From Galbitalea sp036495225 (GTDB lineage: Bacteria > Actinomycetota > Actinomycetes > Actinomycetales > Microbacteriaceae), in NCBI GenBank assembly GCA_036495225.1, contig DASXNG010000054.1, positions 6,071-70,070 on the forward strand: DNA of 64,000 nt, written 5' to 3'. Below are positions 25,942 to 33,024 of this stretch, piece after piece. A model generated the notes under the pieces. It worked only from the letters and a program-made list of their open reading frames with translations, was not told where the DNA came from and ran no database searches. The position numbers were made by a program, and so were the translations under genes. Each line of letters opens with the position of its first letter. Within the stretch, counting starts at the first letter, position 1.

Positions 25942-26882
25942 GACTCTGTTCCTTTGGTGTCGACCCGGCCGGTGAGAGCGAAAAACACGTCATCGAGATC
26001 CGGGGTGTGGATGCTGAGGTCTTCGACCTCGAGTTTTTGTGCGTCGAGCTGGTCCAGCACTGTACGCAGCGCGCGTACTCCGCCGTCGCTCGGGACGGTG
26101 AGCGTGAGGGCCGCATCATCCCGAACCGACTCGTCGAGCAGCCGTGACGCGGTGTCGAGCGCCGCCGCAGTGGTGAAGCGGAGTTGGACATGCCCACCGG
26201 GCACGAGGCGCTTCAGCTCGTCCGGGGTGCCGTCGGCGACGATGCGGCCGTCGTCGAGCACCGCGATGCGATCCGCGAGTTCGTCCGCCTCGTCGAGGTA
26301 CTGCGTCGTGAGCAGCACGGTCGTGCCGTTGGCGACGATGCCTCGCACGATGTCCCACATGGTGCGGCGACTGCGCGGGTCGAGACCCGTCGTCGGCTCG
26401 TCGAGGAAGATCACGCTCGGCGTGTCAACGAGTGTCATCGCCAGGTCGAGGCGGCGCTGCATCCCGCCCGAGTAGGTCGAGAGTGGCTTGCGCGCGGCCT
26501 CGACCAGGTCGAACTGCTCGAGCAACTCGGTGGTGCGCGTCCGCGTTCGCTTCGCGCCGAGGTGGCGCAACCGCGCCATCAGTAGGAGGTTCTCCTCGCC
26601 GGTGAGCAGCTTGTCGACTGCGGAGAACTGGCCAGTGAGACCGATGACGGCGCGCACGCCGTCCGGATCCTCGACGACGTCGCATCCGTTCACCGATGCC
26701 GTACCGCCATCCGGCCGCACGAGCGTTGCCAGGATGTTCACGGCCGTCGTCTTACCAGCGCCGTTCGGGCCGAGCAGGGCGGTGACGGTGCCGGCGTTCA
26801 CGGTGAGGTCGACATCGTCGAGCACGAGTTTTTCCCCGTACGACTTGCGCAGCCCGTGGAGCTCGATTGCTGGTGTAGTCAT
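25938..26882 (-). CDS. ABC exporter ATP-binding protein (DrrA-like)
   Basis: Start set at ATG 26882 (MTTPAIELHGLRKSYGEKL), giving 314 residues; the upstream extension to 26975 is not family-like. Walker A GPNGAGKTTAV, signature YSGGMQRRLD, Walker B VIFLDEPTTGLD and H-loop LLTTQYLDEADEL are all present, and TTQYLDEADELADRIAVLDDG is the DrrA-type continuation split here for length: TTQYLDEADEL, then ADRIAVLDDG. The C-terminal domain (QLDAQKLEVEDLSIHTPDLD) also matches the DrrA family. It works with the permease that overlaps it and follows the DUF4097 gene by 46 bp. Confidence 0.93.
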   Translation of the reverse strand: MTTPAIELHGLRKSYGEKLVLDDVDLTVNAGTVTALLGPNGAGKTTAVNILATLVRPDGGTASVNGCDVVEDPDGVRAVIGLTGQFSAVDKLLTGEENLLLMARLRHLGAKRTRTRTTELLEQFDLVEAARKPLSTYSGGMQRRLDLAMTLVDTPSVIFLDEPTTGLDPRSRRTMWDIVRGIVANGTTVLLTTQYLDEADELADRIAVLDDGRIVADGTPDELKRLVPGGHVQLRFTTAAALDTASRLLDESVRDDAALTLTVPSDGGVRALRTVLDQLDAQKLEVEDLSIHTPDLDDVFFALTGRVDTKGTES

Positions 26883-26928
26883 GAGTTGTTCCTTCCTATT
26901 GATTGCTTCGCTTGTTTGGCTGCTTGGT

Positions 26929-27774
26929 TCACTCAGCGCGATGGATGTTGATGTCGCCCCACTGCGTGCGCGCACGCACGGCGACCGAGTCGTCCGCGGT
27001 CTCGGGAGCGCTGTCGCCGGCGAGGTCGTTGCGAACGCGGCCCTCCTTCGACGAGAGGTCGAGCCACGCGGGGACGCCGGCGCGAACGCCGATGTTCACT
27101 TGGCCATAGCCGGTCTCGACCTCGATGGACCCGCTCGAAACTTCGCCGAGCTCGATGCTCCCGTACGCGGTTTTCGCGACAACGGAGGCGAGCGCCTTCG
27201 CGATCTCCAGTTCGCCATAGGAGAGCTTCGCGTCGAGCTCGCCACCAACTTCGCCGACACGGATGGCGCCGTGCGACGACTTCAGGATTGCGTCACCGGT
27301 GACTGTGCCGATGCGGATCTGGCCGTAGTCCGCCGTGATTTCGACTCCGCCGTCTGCGGTGCCGACGATCGCGTTGCCGTGCGAGACCCGCATCCACAGA
27401 TCGCCGGTCAGTTCGACCTCTACCGCGCCAAGCGAGCTCTTCACGCGAGTGGCGCCCAGACGTCCGACTGTGTGGACGCCGCCGACTCCGGCTTCAGCGG
27501 TGAGACGTGAGCCCGCCGGAAGTTCGACCGTCACGTCAACCGACTCGGTGGGACCAATCCAGCTGATCCTGGGCTTTGGACCCACGACGGTGACGCGTTC
27601 GCCGTCGAACTCGACCCTGGTCTCCTCCGCTCCTCGGCGATCGACCGCCTTGGTCGGATTGGTGGGGGAGACGGTGACGATCGTGTCTGTTCGATCGCTC
27701 GCGATGACGTCGATTCCTCCGACCTGCAGGTTGATGGCGAGATCGATGGGCGTTGGTGTGCTGTACGTGGGCAT
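26929..27774 (-). CDS. DUF4097-family beta-strand repeat protein
   Basis: The 281-residue protein is made of short beta-strand repeats rich in Gly and Ser, such as GVEITADYGQIRIGTVTGDA, ILKSSHGAIRVGEVGGELDA, KLSYGELEIAKA and AKTAYGSIELGEVS, the right-handed beta-helix-like pattern of DUF4097. No signal peptide or membrane span is seen, so it is probably cytoplasmic or associates with the exporter. It sits between an RHH regulator and a DrrAB-like exporter on the same strand, an arrangement recurring in Microbacteriaceae. Function is not known. Confidence 0.87.
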   Translation of the reverse strand: MPTYSTPTPIDLAINLQVGGIDVIASDRTDTIVTVSPTNPTKAVDRRGAEETRVEFDGERVTVVGPKPRISWIGPTESVDVTVELPAGSRLTAEAGVGGVHTVGRLGATRVKSSLGAVEVELTGDLWMRVSHGNAIVGTADGGVEITADYGQIRIGTVTGDAILKSSHGAIRVGEVGGELDAKLSYGELEIAKALASVVAKTAYGSIELGEVSSGSIEVETGYGQVNIGVRAGVPAWLDLSSKEGRVRNDLAGDSAPETADDSVAVRARTQWGDINIHRAE

Positions 27775-27869
27775 GCTCGCGCTTCCCTTTCTATGGGCGT
27801 GTTTGTCCGCCCGCGCGGCTCGGCGCGGTTGGTGGATGTTGTGGGCTCTTGTGCCCGCTGGGACTGCGT

Positions 27870-28358
27870 CTAGCGCGCCCAGCCTGCGAAGTTGTCGCCG
27901 GCGCGCAGCGAGCGCTGTGTGGATCTTCGTTGTTTCGGTTGAAGAGAGGCCGCGATCGCGCGGACCAGCCAGGTGTTCACGGACAGGCCGTCGGCCGCGG
28001 CCGCTTCATCCACGCGCGCCTTGAGGGCGTCCGGGAGTCGGAGTGTCGTGCGCGAGGTGCTCGCATCGTCGAGGTCGACGGTCGCGATCGGGTGGTCATC
28101 AGACTCGAGCTCTGGGTTCGGCTGGGTGACGACGAACTCGATCTCTCGACCGCGCAGCCGCAGGTCGACAGACCCTGGGGCAAGGTCGCGAGTGATTTCG
28201 CCGGCCGCAGCAGACAGTGCATCGAGCAGCACGAGGCGAGTTGCGGCATCCAGCCCCGTGACGATTCGCTCGGCAACCGCGCGGGTGTCTTCCGCGCCGT
28301 TCGCGGCGGTGTCCACGAGCTGGCGCTGCAGGTCGCTGACGTACTGTCCAAGTTCCAT
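27870..28358 (-). CDS. RHH (HicB-like) regulator of the DUF4097-exporter operon
   Basis: Start at ATG 28358 (MELGQYVSDLQRQL), giving 162 residues. The N-terminal 90 residues are helical with a beta region (VDLRLRGREIEFVVTQPN). The C-terminal part is a ribbon-helix-helix: SRTTLRLPDALKARVDEAA then DGLSVNTWLVRAIAASLQ. Such proteins bind DNA as dimers. A perfect 19-bp palindrome fills the spacer of its promoter, so it probably represses itself and the genes that follow (DUF4097 protein 95 bp downstream, then the ABC pair). It has been labelled a HicB-type antitoxin by similarity, but no HicA toxin is present. Confidence 0.85.
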   Translation of the reverse strand: MELGQYVSDLQRQLVDTAANGAEDTRAVAERIVTGLDAATRLVLLDALSAAAGEITRDLAPGSVDLRLRGREIEFVVTQPNPELESDDHPIATVDLDDASTSRTTLRLPDALKARVDEAAAADGLSVNTWLVRAIAASLQPKQRRSTQRSLRAGDNFAGWAR

Positions 28359-28364
28359 GTCACC

Positions 28365-28393
28365 ATAATGACACCACAGTGGTGTCACGTCAA
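28365..28393 (-). promoter_or_regulatory. Promoter with palindromic operator in the spacer; predicted leaderless start
   Basis: On the minus strand TTGACG (-35, plus positions 28388-28393) and CATTAT (-10, 28365-28370) are separated by exactly 17 bp. The palindrome TGACACCACAGTGGTGTCA (28369-28387, perfect 9-1-9) fills the spacer, and a further GTGGTGTCA half-site lies at 28400-28408. Counting 7 bp from the -10 places transcription start at or next to the ATG at 28358, so the mRNA would be leaderless. The RHH product is the obvious candidate ligand. Confidence 0.7.
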
Positions 28394-28496
28394 GTCTTCG
28401 TGGTGTCACGCTCGTTTTTGGCTGCGCTTTGGCGTGTCGCCCAGCGTGGACTTACAGTTGCACTTTCGAAGATATGTTCGAGAGGCGGCGAGCGAG

Positions 28497-28754
28497 ATGC
28501 TGGCGACGGATGCAGCGGTGTGGCTCGAATTGGACGAGCGCGGCACTCCCACGCGGTTGGTGTGGCGAGGCATCCCGTACCGCGTCAGCGATCAGCCAAC
28601 GGTGCTCGAAATCGAGCTGCCGATCCTCACGCATCCGCCGGCCATCGACGGCTGGCGCTTCCAGGCCACCGACGACAGCGGCGACTCGCGAGTGTTCGAC
28701 GTCATCCGAATCGACGGGCGGGCGGAGTGGCGCTTGGTGCAGACGTACGTCTAG
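28497..28754 (+). CDS. Small hypothetical protein (DUF6504-like)
   Basis: The frame is open far upstream, but only the last 85 residues from ATG 28497 look like a protein: MLATDAAVWLELDERGTPTR, LVWRGIPYRVSDQPTVLEIE, and a C-terminal VFDVIRIDGRAEWRLVQTYV. The pattern WRGxxYxV ... W ... WRLxxxYV is that of small DUF6504-type proteins of actinobacteria. The upstream 744 bases of open frame are opposite the RHH gene and are rejected. It is a lone gene before tRNA-Gly. Function unknown. Confidence 0.65.
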   Translation: MLATDAAVWLELDERGTPTRLVWRGIPYRVSDQPTVLEIELPILTHPPAIDGWRFQATDDSGDSRVFDVIRIDGRAEWRLVQTYV

Positions 28755-28774
28755 TCGCGTTGCGTGAGCGGAAA

Positions 28775-28848
28775 TGGAGGGGACGACGGGAATCGAACCC
28801 GCGTAATCAGTTTGGAAGACTGAGGCTCTACCATTGAGCTACGTCCCC
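28775..28848 (-). tRNA. tRNA-Gly (anticodon TCC)
   Basis: The minus strand folds as a complete cloverleaf: acceptor GGGGACG/CGTCCCC, D arm GCTCAATGGTAGAGC, anticodon arm with loop CTTCCAA (anticodon TCC), T arm CGGGTTCGATTCCCG and an encoded CCA end. It reads GGA/GGG glycine codons. Confidence 0.97.
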
Positions 28849-28902
28849 ACAGGGCGACCAAGTCGCCTGTGTGCGTCGATCACTCTACCGGAACATTTCT
28901 GC

Positions 28903-28936
28903 GCGTCGCCTCTCGACAAGCGTCGCCTCTCGACAA
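28903..28936 (+). repeat. Tandem 17-bp direct repeat
   Basis: GCGTCGCCTCTCGACAA occurs twice in direct succession (28903-28919 and 28920-28936) beside the tRNA-Gly gene. The following ACTGAGCCC makes the right copy resemble the CTCGACAAACTGAGCCC-type short repeats related to that inside the PaiB gene. The 28849-29032 interval otherwise shows no gene. Confidence 0.7.
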
Positions 28937-29032
28937 ACTGAGCCCTTGTTGGCGAAGCGAGCCGAATAACGACCACCGGGCCAACAAACCCGCAGATTGG
29001 TTACGCCGTGAGCTCGGCGAGAGCCGATGCAG

Positions 29033-29233
29033 CTACTCCTGCGGCCAGTCCCACTTGCCGCCCGGCTGATCCGCCATGCCGGGAGCCAGATCCTCGTGCG
29101 ATGGACGCGGCGAGCGGTCGGGCATATAGACGTTCGTCGTCCAGTCCTCGCCGTCCCACCAGCGCAATTGGAACGGCACACGCGGGTCGGCATACCAACC
29201 AGCTGTGGGCGTCGTTGTCTCTGAGTCCGCCAA
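29033..29233 (-). CDS. Small DUF2510 protein, TTG start
   Basis: Start set at TTG 29233 because AAGGGG lies 6-9 bp upstream and the sequence from there (MADSETTTPTAGWYADPRVP) leads straight into the DUF2510 motif WYADPRVPFQLRWWDGEDWT; upstream codons are not protein-like. The product has 66 residues and an extended tail rich in Pro, Asp and Trp, ending GKWDWPQE. Like the copy at 22017 it lacks a membrane segment. Function unknown. Confidence 0.72.
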   Translation of the reverse strand: MADSETTTPTAGWYADPRVPFQLRWWDGEDWTTNVYMPDRSPRPSHEDLAPGMADQPGGKWDWPQE

Positions 29234-29397
29234 GTCGATTCCCCTTCTACGACCGGGTTGCCTTTCCGACGTTAGTTGGTGAAAACCGTTCGGGGCCAGA
29301 CCCCACAACGGGTGGAGCGTGATCAGCTAGACTTGCCGAGGTCAATTTTCGGGTGACGTGTATGTCCCCTTCGAGCTGGCTGTACGGCAAGTGATCC

Positions 29398-29471
29398 CGG
29401 GGCGTAGCTCAGCTTGGTAGAGCGCTCGGTTTGGGACCGAGAGGTCGCAGGTTCGAATCCTGTCGCCCCAA
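29398..29471 (+). tRNA. tRNA-Pro (anticodon TGG)
   Basis: Cloverleaf: acceptor CGGGGCG against CGCCCCA, D arm GCTCAGCTTGGTAGAGC, anticodon stem CTCGG/CCGAG with loop TTTGGGA (anticodon TGG), T arm GCAGGTTCGAATCCTGT. CCA is not encoded. Position 72 is A, so the terminal pair is C1-A72 instead of the usual C1-G72 of bacterial tRNA-Pro. It lies 38 bp upstream of tig and may share its transcript. Confidence 0.95.
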
Positions 29472-29509
29472 CACAGCACGACAATCAAGAGCAATCAGGA
29501 GAACCACAA

Positions 29510-30889
29510 GTGAAGACCACGGTTGAGAAGCTGAGCCCGACCCGCGCGAAGCTGACCATCGCAGTTACGCCGGAAGAGCTGAAACCCAGCATCGAGCACG
29601 CGTACAGTCACATCGCCGAGTCCGTCAACATCCCCGGCTTCCGCAAGGGCAAGGTCCCTCCGCAGCTCATCGACCAGCGCGTGGGCCGCGGCGAGGTTCT
29701 GAACCACGCGGTCAGCGATGGCCTGGACAAGTTCTACCGCCAGGCCGTACAGGACGAGAAGATCCGCGCGCTCGGTCGTCCGGAAGCCGACATCCTGACG
29801 CTTCCCGACGTGAAGGACTTCAGCGGCGACCTCGTCGTCACCGTCGAGGTGGATGTTCGCCCAGACTTCGCCATCCCGGACTTCGAGGGCCTCACGCTCA
29901 CCGTCGACCCGATCACCGTTTCGGCGGACGACGTGCAGGACGAGCTCGATGCTCTCCGTAGCCGCTTCGGCACCCTGGTCACCGTCGACCGTCCGGCCAA
30001 GGTCGGCGACTTCGCACAGCTCGACCTCGTTGCTAAGATCGGCGACGAAGAGGTCGACACGGCAAACAACATCAGCTACGAGATCGGCTCAGCTGAACTC
30101 ATCGAGGGCATCGACGAGGCGCTCGAGTCTCTCACCGCGGGTGAGACCACGACGTTCGAGTCGACACTCGTCGGCGGCGACAACGCCGGAGAGAAGGCCC
30201 TTATCGAGGTCACCCTTCTCGCGGTCAAGGAGCGCGAGCTTCCCGAAGCCGACGACGACTTCGCTCAGATCGCCAGCCAGTTCGACACCATCAAAGAGCT
30301 GAAGGCCGACATCAAGACGCAGGTCGAGAAGTCGAAGGAGTTTGGCCAGGTTTCGCAGGCCCGCGACCAGATCGTTGACGAGCTGACCAAGCTGGTCGAC
30401 ATCCCGGTTCCGCAGGCGCTCATCGACGACGAGGTGCACCGTCACCTCGAGAACGAGAACCGCCTCGAAGACGACGTGCACCGCGCAGAGGTCGCCGAGT
30501 CCAGCGAGAAGACGTTCCGCAGCCAGATCCTCATCGACGCGATTGCCGAGCAGATCGAGATCAAGGTCAGCCAGGACGAGCTCACCCAGTACCTCATCCA
30601 GGCCTCGGCCCAGTACGGCATGGAGCCGGGCGAGTTCATCAAGGTGCTCGACGAGAACGGCCAGATCCCGGCCATGATCGGCGAGGTCGCCCGCGGCAAG
30701 ACGCTGGCGTACATCCTCGGCAAGGCGAACGTCGTGGACACCAAGGGCAAGAAGGTGGATGTCAGCGAGTACACGCAGCTGCCTGAGGAGTCAGAGGATG
30801 ACTTCGACACGAGCGCTGCGAGCGACCTGCTCGCCGAGGCGAACGCGCCGCACGATCATGACCACGACCACGAGGGTCACGACCACTAG
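29510..30889 (+). CDS. tig: Trigger factor (ribosome-associated chaperone and peptidyl-prolyl isomerase)
   Basis: Start at GTG 29510 (VKTTVEKLSPTRAKL), preceded by CAGGAGAA; an in-frame ATG at 29414 lies inside the tRNA and is rejected. The 459-residue protein has the ribosome-binding signature GFRKGKVPPQLIDQRVG, the FKBP-type PPIase domain in the middle (VGDFAQLDLVAKIGDEEVDT, FESTLVGGDNAGEKALIEVT) and the C-terminal chaperone arms. It ends in a His/Asp-rich tail (HDHDHDHEGHDH) that could bind divalent metal. It folds nascent chains at the exit tunnel and here heads the Clp protease region, the usual tig-clpP-clpX neighbourhood. Confidence 0.97.
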   Translation: MKTTVEKLSPTRAKLTIAVTPEELKPSIEHAYSHIAESVNIPGFRKGKVPPQLIDQRVGRGEVLNHAVSDGLDKFYRQAVQDEKIRALGRPEADILTLPDVKDFSGDLVVTVEVDVRPDFAIPDFEGLTLTVDPITVSADDVQDELDALRSRFGTLVTVDRPAKVGDFAQLDLVAKIGDEEVDTANNISYEIGSAELIEGIDEALESLTAGETTTFESTLVGGDNAGEKALIEVTLLAVKERELPEADDDFAQIASQFDTIKELKADIKTQVEKSKEFGQVSQARDQIVDELTKLVDIPVPQALIDDEVHRHLENENRLEDDVHRAEVAESSEKTFRSQILIDAIAEQIEIKVSQDELTQYLIQASAQYGMEPGEFIKVLDENGQIPAMIGEVARGKTLAYILGKANVVDTKGKKVDVSEYTQLPEESEDDFDTSAASDLLAEANAPHDHDHDHEGHDH

Positions 30890-30896
30890 TTCTTAT

Positions 30897-31010
30897 GTAG
30901 TTGGTTGAGTAGCGCCTGCCGAAGGCAGTCGCGTAGCGAAACCTGGTTGAGCCCGCTCAAGGGTTTCGCCACGCGTCGCGCCTGCGGCGCTGCGCTACTC
31001 AACCAACTAC
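30897..31010. repeat. Dispersed inverted repeat, family 1, copy 2
   Basis: The 114-bp element begins GTAGTTGGTTGAGTAGCG and ends CGCTACTCAACCAACTAC. Inner complementary blocks are GCGTAGCGAAACC and GGGTTTCGCCACGCG, with GAGCCCGCTC-like sequence at the centre. It lies between the convergent tig and TPR genes and supplies the TAG stop of the TPR gene (31007-31009 on the minus strand). Confidence 0.88.
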
Positions 31011-31480
31011 AGCTCCGCCGCGTAGTTCGCCATCGAACGCTTGAACCGCGTCATGTGCTGCGTCAGGGCAGTGATCGCGACTGCCGCCCCCTCGACGGGC
31101 CGACCGGCGCTGACGAGGATGAGCGCGCGGGTCGCGGCCGCGGCATCCGCGAGTTCGGTGTCGGCGGGCAGTCGATCGAGCACTGTGAGGGCCTCGTCGT
31201 AGCGACCGAGATTCCGCAGCGTGCTCGCGAACTGGATGTAGAGCTCGCTCAGGTGGGGCTCTCCAAGGCCAAGCTCGAGCGCGCGCTCGTAGTAGGGAAC
31301 CGCTTCCGCCTCGAGGCCGATTGAATCACGCACGGAGCCGGCCTCATACGCGGCCTCAGCGTCGTCGACCGATCGCTCCGCCACCAGCGCATCCATGCGT
31401 TCGAGCAGGATGTTGTCGCCGAGCTCATCGGACTCGTCCCAGAGGGCGGCGACGCGGGCTGGCCATGAGGTGTCGGTCAT
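31007..31480 (-). CDS. Tetratricopeptide-repeat protein
   Basis: The 157-residue protein is all helical with TPR-like units: DDAEAAYEAGSVRDSIGLEA, EAVPYYERALELGLGEPHLS, ELYIQFASTLRNLGRYDEAL and TVLDRLPADTELADAAAATR. The pattern matches the small actinobacterial TPR_5-type proteins, probably protein-binding scaffolds in the cytoplasm. It is convergent with tig, and its stop lies in a family 1 repeat. No partner is indicated by context. Confidence 0.87.
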   Translation of the reverse strand: MTDTSWPARVAALWDESDELGDNILLERMDALVAERSVDDAEAAYEAGSVRDSIGLEAEAVPYYERALELGLGEPHLSELYIQFASTLRNLGRYDEALTVLDRLPADTELADAAAATRALILVSAGRPVEGAAVAITALTQHMTRFKRSMANYAAEL

Positions 31481-31500
31481 GATGCAACCGTACAGATCGA

Positions 31501-31632
31501 TAGTTGGTTGAGTAGCGCGCCGAAGGCACGCGTAGCGAAACCGGGTTGAGCGTGCTCAAGGGTTTCGCTACGCGTAACGCCTTCGGCGTTGCGCTACTCA
31601 ACCAACTACATTGCGCTACTCAACCAACTACA
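31501..31632. repeat. Dispersed inverted repeat, family 1, copy 3, with duplicated end
   Basis: Bases 31501-31609 begin TAGTTGGTTGAGTAGCGCG and end GCGCTACTCAACCAACTAC, with inner CGCGTAGCGAAACC/GGTTTCGCTACGCG arms. The last 22 bp (TTGCGCTACTCAACC then AACTACA) occur twice in tandem (31589-31610 and 31611-31632). It sits between the divergent TPR and clpP1 genes, upstream of the clpP1 promoter region. Confidence 0.87.
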
Positions 31633-31647
31633 TTGACGCGCGCACTC

Positions 31648-31660
31648 TGCCGAGGGCGAA
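31648..31660 (+). promoter_or_regulatory. Candidate ClgR box upstream of clpP1clpP2
   Basis: TGCCGAGGGCGAA differs by one base from the actinobacterial ClgR consensus core CGCYNANRGCGWW and lies 69 bp before the clpP1 start. ClgR activates clpP1P2 in Corynebacterium, Streptomyces and mycobacteria. The match is short, so this is a proposal. Confidence 0.42.
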
Positions 31661-31728
31661 CAGAGCAGAATCGCGACGAGTGCTCCGATAGATTCGACAG
31701 CAAGAGATAACTGAAACGGAGCGCGACA

Positions 31729-32349
31729 ATGGCCCAACCGGCTTTGGTCAGCAGCATTTTTGACCAACTTCTGAGCGACCGCATCATCTGGCTCGGCTCA
31801 GAGGTGCGAGACGACAATGCCAACGAGATTTGCGCCAAGATCCTGCTGCTTGCCGCAGAGGACCCCAAGCGAGACATCTTCCTTTACATCAACTCACCCG
31901 GCGGCTCGATCACCGCAGGGATGGCGATCTACGACACGATGAAGTTCGTGCCGAACGACATCGTCACTGTCGGCATCGGCCTTGCGGCATCCATGGGACA
32001 GTTCCTGCTGTCCTCTGGCACCAAGGGCAAGCGCTACATCACCCCGAACGCGCGCGTGCTTCTGCACCAGCCGTCCGGTGGGTTCGGCGGCACCGCGGCC
32101 GACATCCAGACACAGGCTGGCGTCATCCTCGCCATGAAGCAGCGGATGGCTGAGCTCACGGCTGAGCAGACGGGCAAGTCCGTCGAGCAGATCCTGATCG
32201 ACAACGACCGCGACAACTGGTTCACGGCACAGGAAGCACTCGACTACGGCTTCGTCGACCACCTGCGCGAGTTCGCGAGTGACGTGGTCGGTGGCGGCGG
32301 AACGGACGACCGAGTCAGCAACGCTGACGCGACCGGGAAGAAGGACTAA
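31729..32349 (+). CDS. clpP1: ATP-dependent Clp protease proteolytic subunit 1
   Basis: The 206-residue serine peptidase has the ClpP fold and triad: Ser88 in GLAASMGQFLLSSG, His113 in LLHQPSGG and Asp162 in DNDRDNWF. INSPGGSITAGMAIYDTM is the conserved N-terminal stretch. Actinobacteria need two different ClpP rings, and this is the first of the pair. Start ATG 31729 is preceded by AAACGGAG. The next gene follows after 2 bp. It degrades proteins fed by ClpX (encoded at 34346) or ClpC. Confidence 0.96.
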   Translation: MAQPALVSSIFDQLLSDRIIWLGSEVRDDNANEICAKILLLAAEDPKRDIFLYINSPGGSITAGMAIYDTMKFVPNDIVTVGIGLAASMGQFLLSSGTKGKRYITPNARVLLHQPSGGFGGTAADIQTQAGVILAMKQRMAELTAEQTGKSVEQILIDNDRDNWFTAQEALDYGFVDHLREFASDVVGGGGTDDRVSNADATGKKD

Positions 32350-32351
32350 TC

Positions 32352-33011
32352 ATGAACAACTTTGATTTCGGCGGCAGGGCTCCGCAGAGCCCCAGCAGCC
32401 GCTACATCCTTCCGACCTTCGAGGAGCGCACTGCTTACGGCTACAAGCGCCAGGACCCGTACGCGAAGCTGTTCGAGGATCGCATCATCTTCCTCGGCGT
32501 CCAGATCGACGACGCATCAGCGGATGACGTCATGGCCCAGCTTCTCGTACTCGAGAGCCAGGACCCGGACCGCGACATCCTGATGTACATCAACTCGCCC
32601 GGTGGCTCGTTCACCGCGATGACGGCGATCTACGACACGATGCAGTACATCCGTCCGCCTGTGCAGACGTTCGCGCTCGGCCAGGCCGCTTCGGCTGCTG
32701 CAGTGCTGCTGGCTGCCGGTGCCCCCGGAAAGCGTCTCGCCCTGCCGAACGCGCGCATCCTCATCCACCAGCCAGCGGCTGGCTCTGAGGGCGCAAGTCA
32801 GGCGTCGGACATCGAGATTCAGGCGCGTGAGATCCAGCGCATGCGCACCTGGCTCGAGGACACCCTGTCGCTGCACTCCAACCGCACGTCGGCCGAAGTA
32901 CACAAGGACATCGACCGCGACAAGATTCTTGGCGCGCAGGAGGCCCTCGAGTACGGCATCATCGACCAGGTGCTCGCGCCGCGAAAGACGATCGCGGCGA
33001 TCGCGAAGTAG
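32352..33011 (+). CDS. clpP2: ATP-dependent Clp protease proteolytic subunit 2
   Basis: The 219-residue protein is the second ClpP, with Ser114 in GQAASAAAVLLAAG, His139 in ILIHQPAAG and Asp190 in DIDRDKIL, and a longer N-terminal extension (MNNFDFGGRAPQSPSSRYIL) typical of ClpP2. Two base pairs separate it from clpP1, so both are made from one transcript and form the mixed ClpP1P2 barrel. A 20-bp-arm inverted repeat lies after the stop. Confidence 0.96.
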   Translation: MNNFDFGGRAPQSPSSRYILPTFEERTAYGYKRQDPYAKLFEDRIIFLGVQIDDASADDVMAQLLVLESQDPDRDILMYINSPGGSFTAMTAIYDTMQYIRPPVQTFALGQAASAAAVLLAAGAPGKRLALPNARILIHQPAAGSEGASQASDIEIQAREIQRMRTWLEDTLSLHSNRTSAEVHKDIDRDKILGAQEALEYGIIDQVLAPRKTIAAIAK

Positions 33012-33024
33012 CCACTGCTTTTCC

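Noticed and set aside
27753..28496. Long upstream extension of the small plus-strand gene at 28497
   Set aside because: This part is antisense to the RHH gene and its promoter; only the last 85 codons from ATG 28497 look like a protein.
29414..29509. Upstream extension of trigger factor
   Set aside because: It would start inside tRNA-Pro. The GTG at 29510 has a ribosome-binding site and a normal N-terminus.
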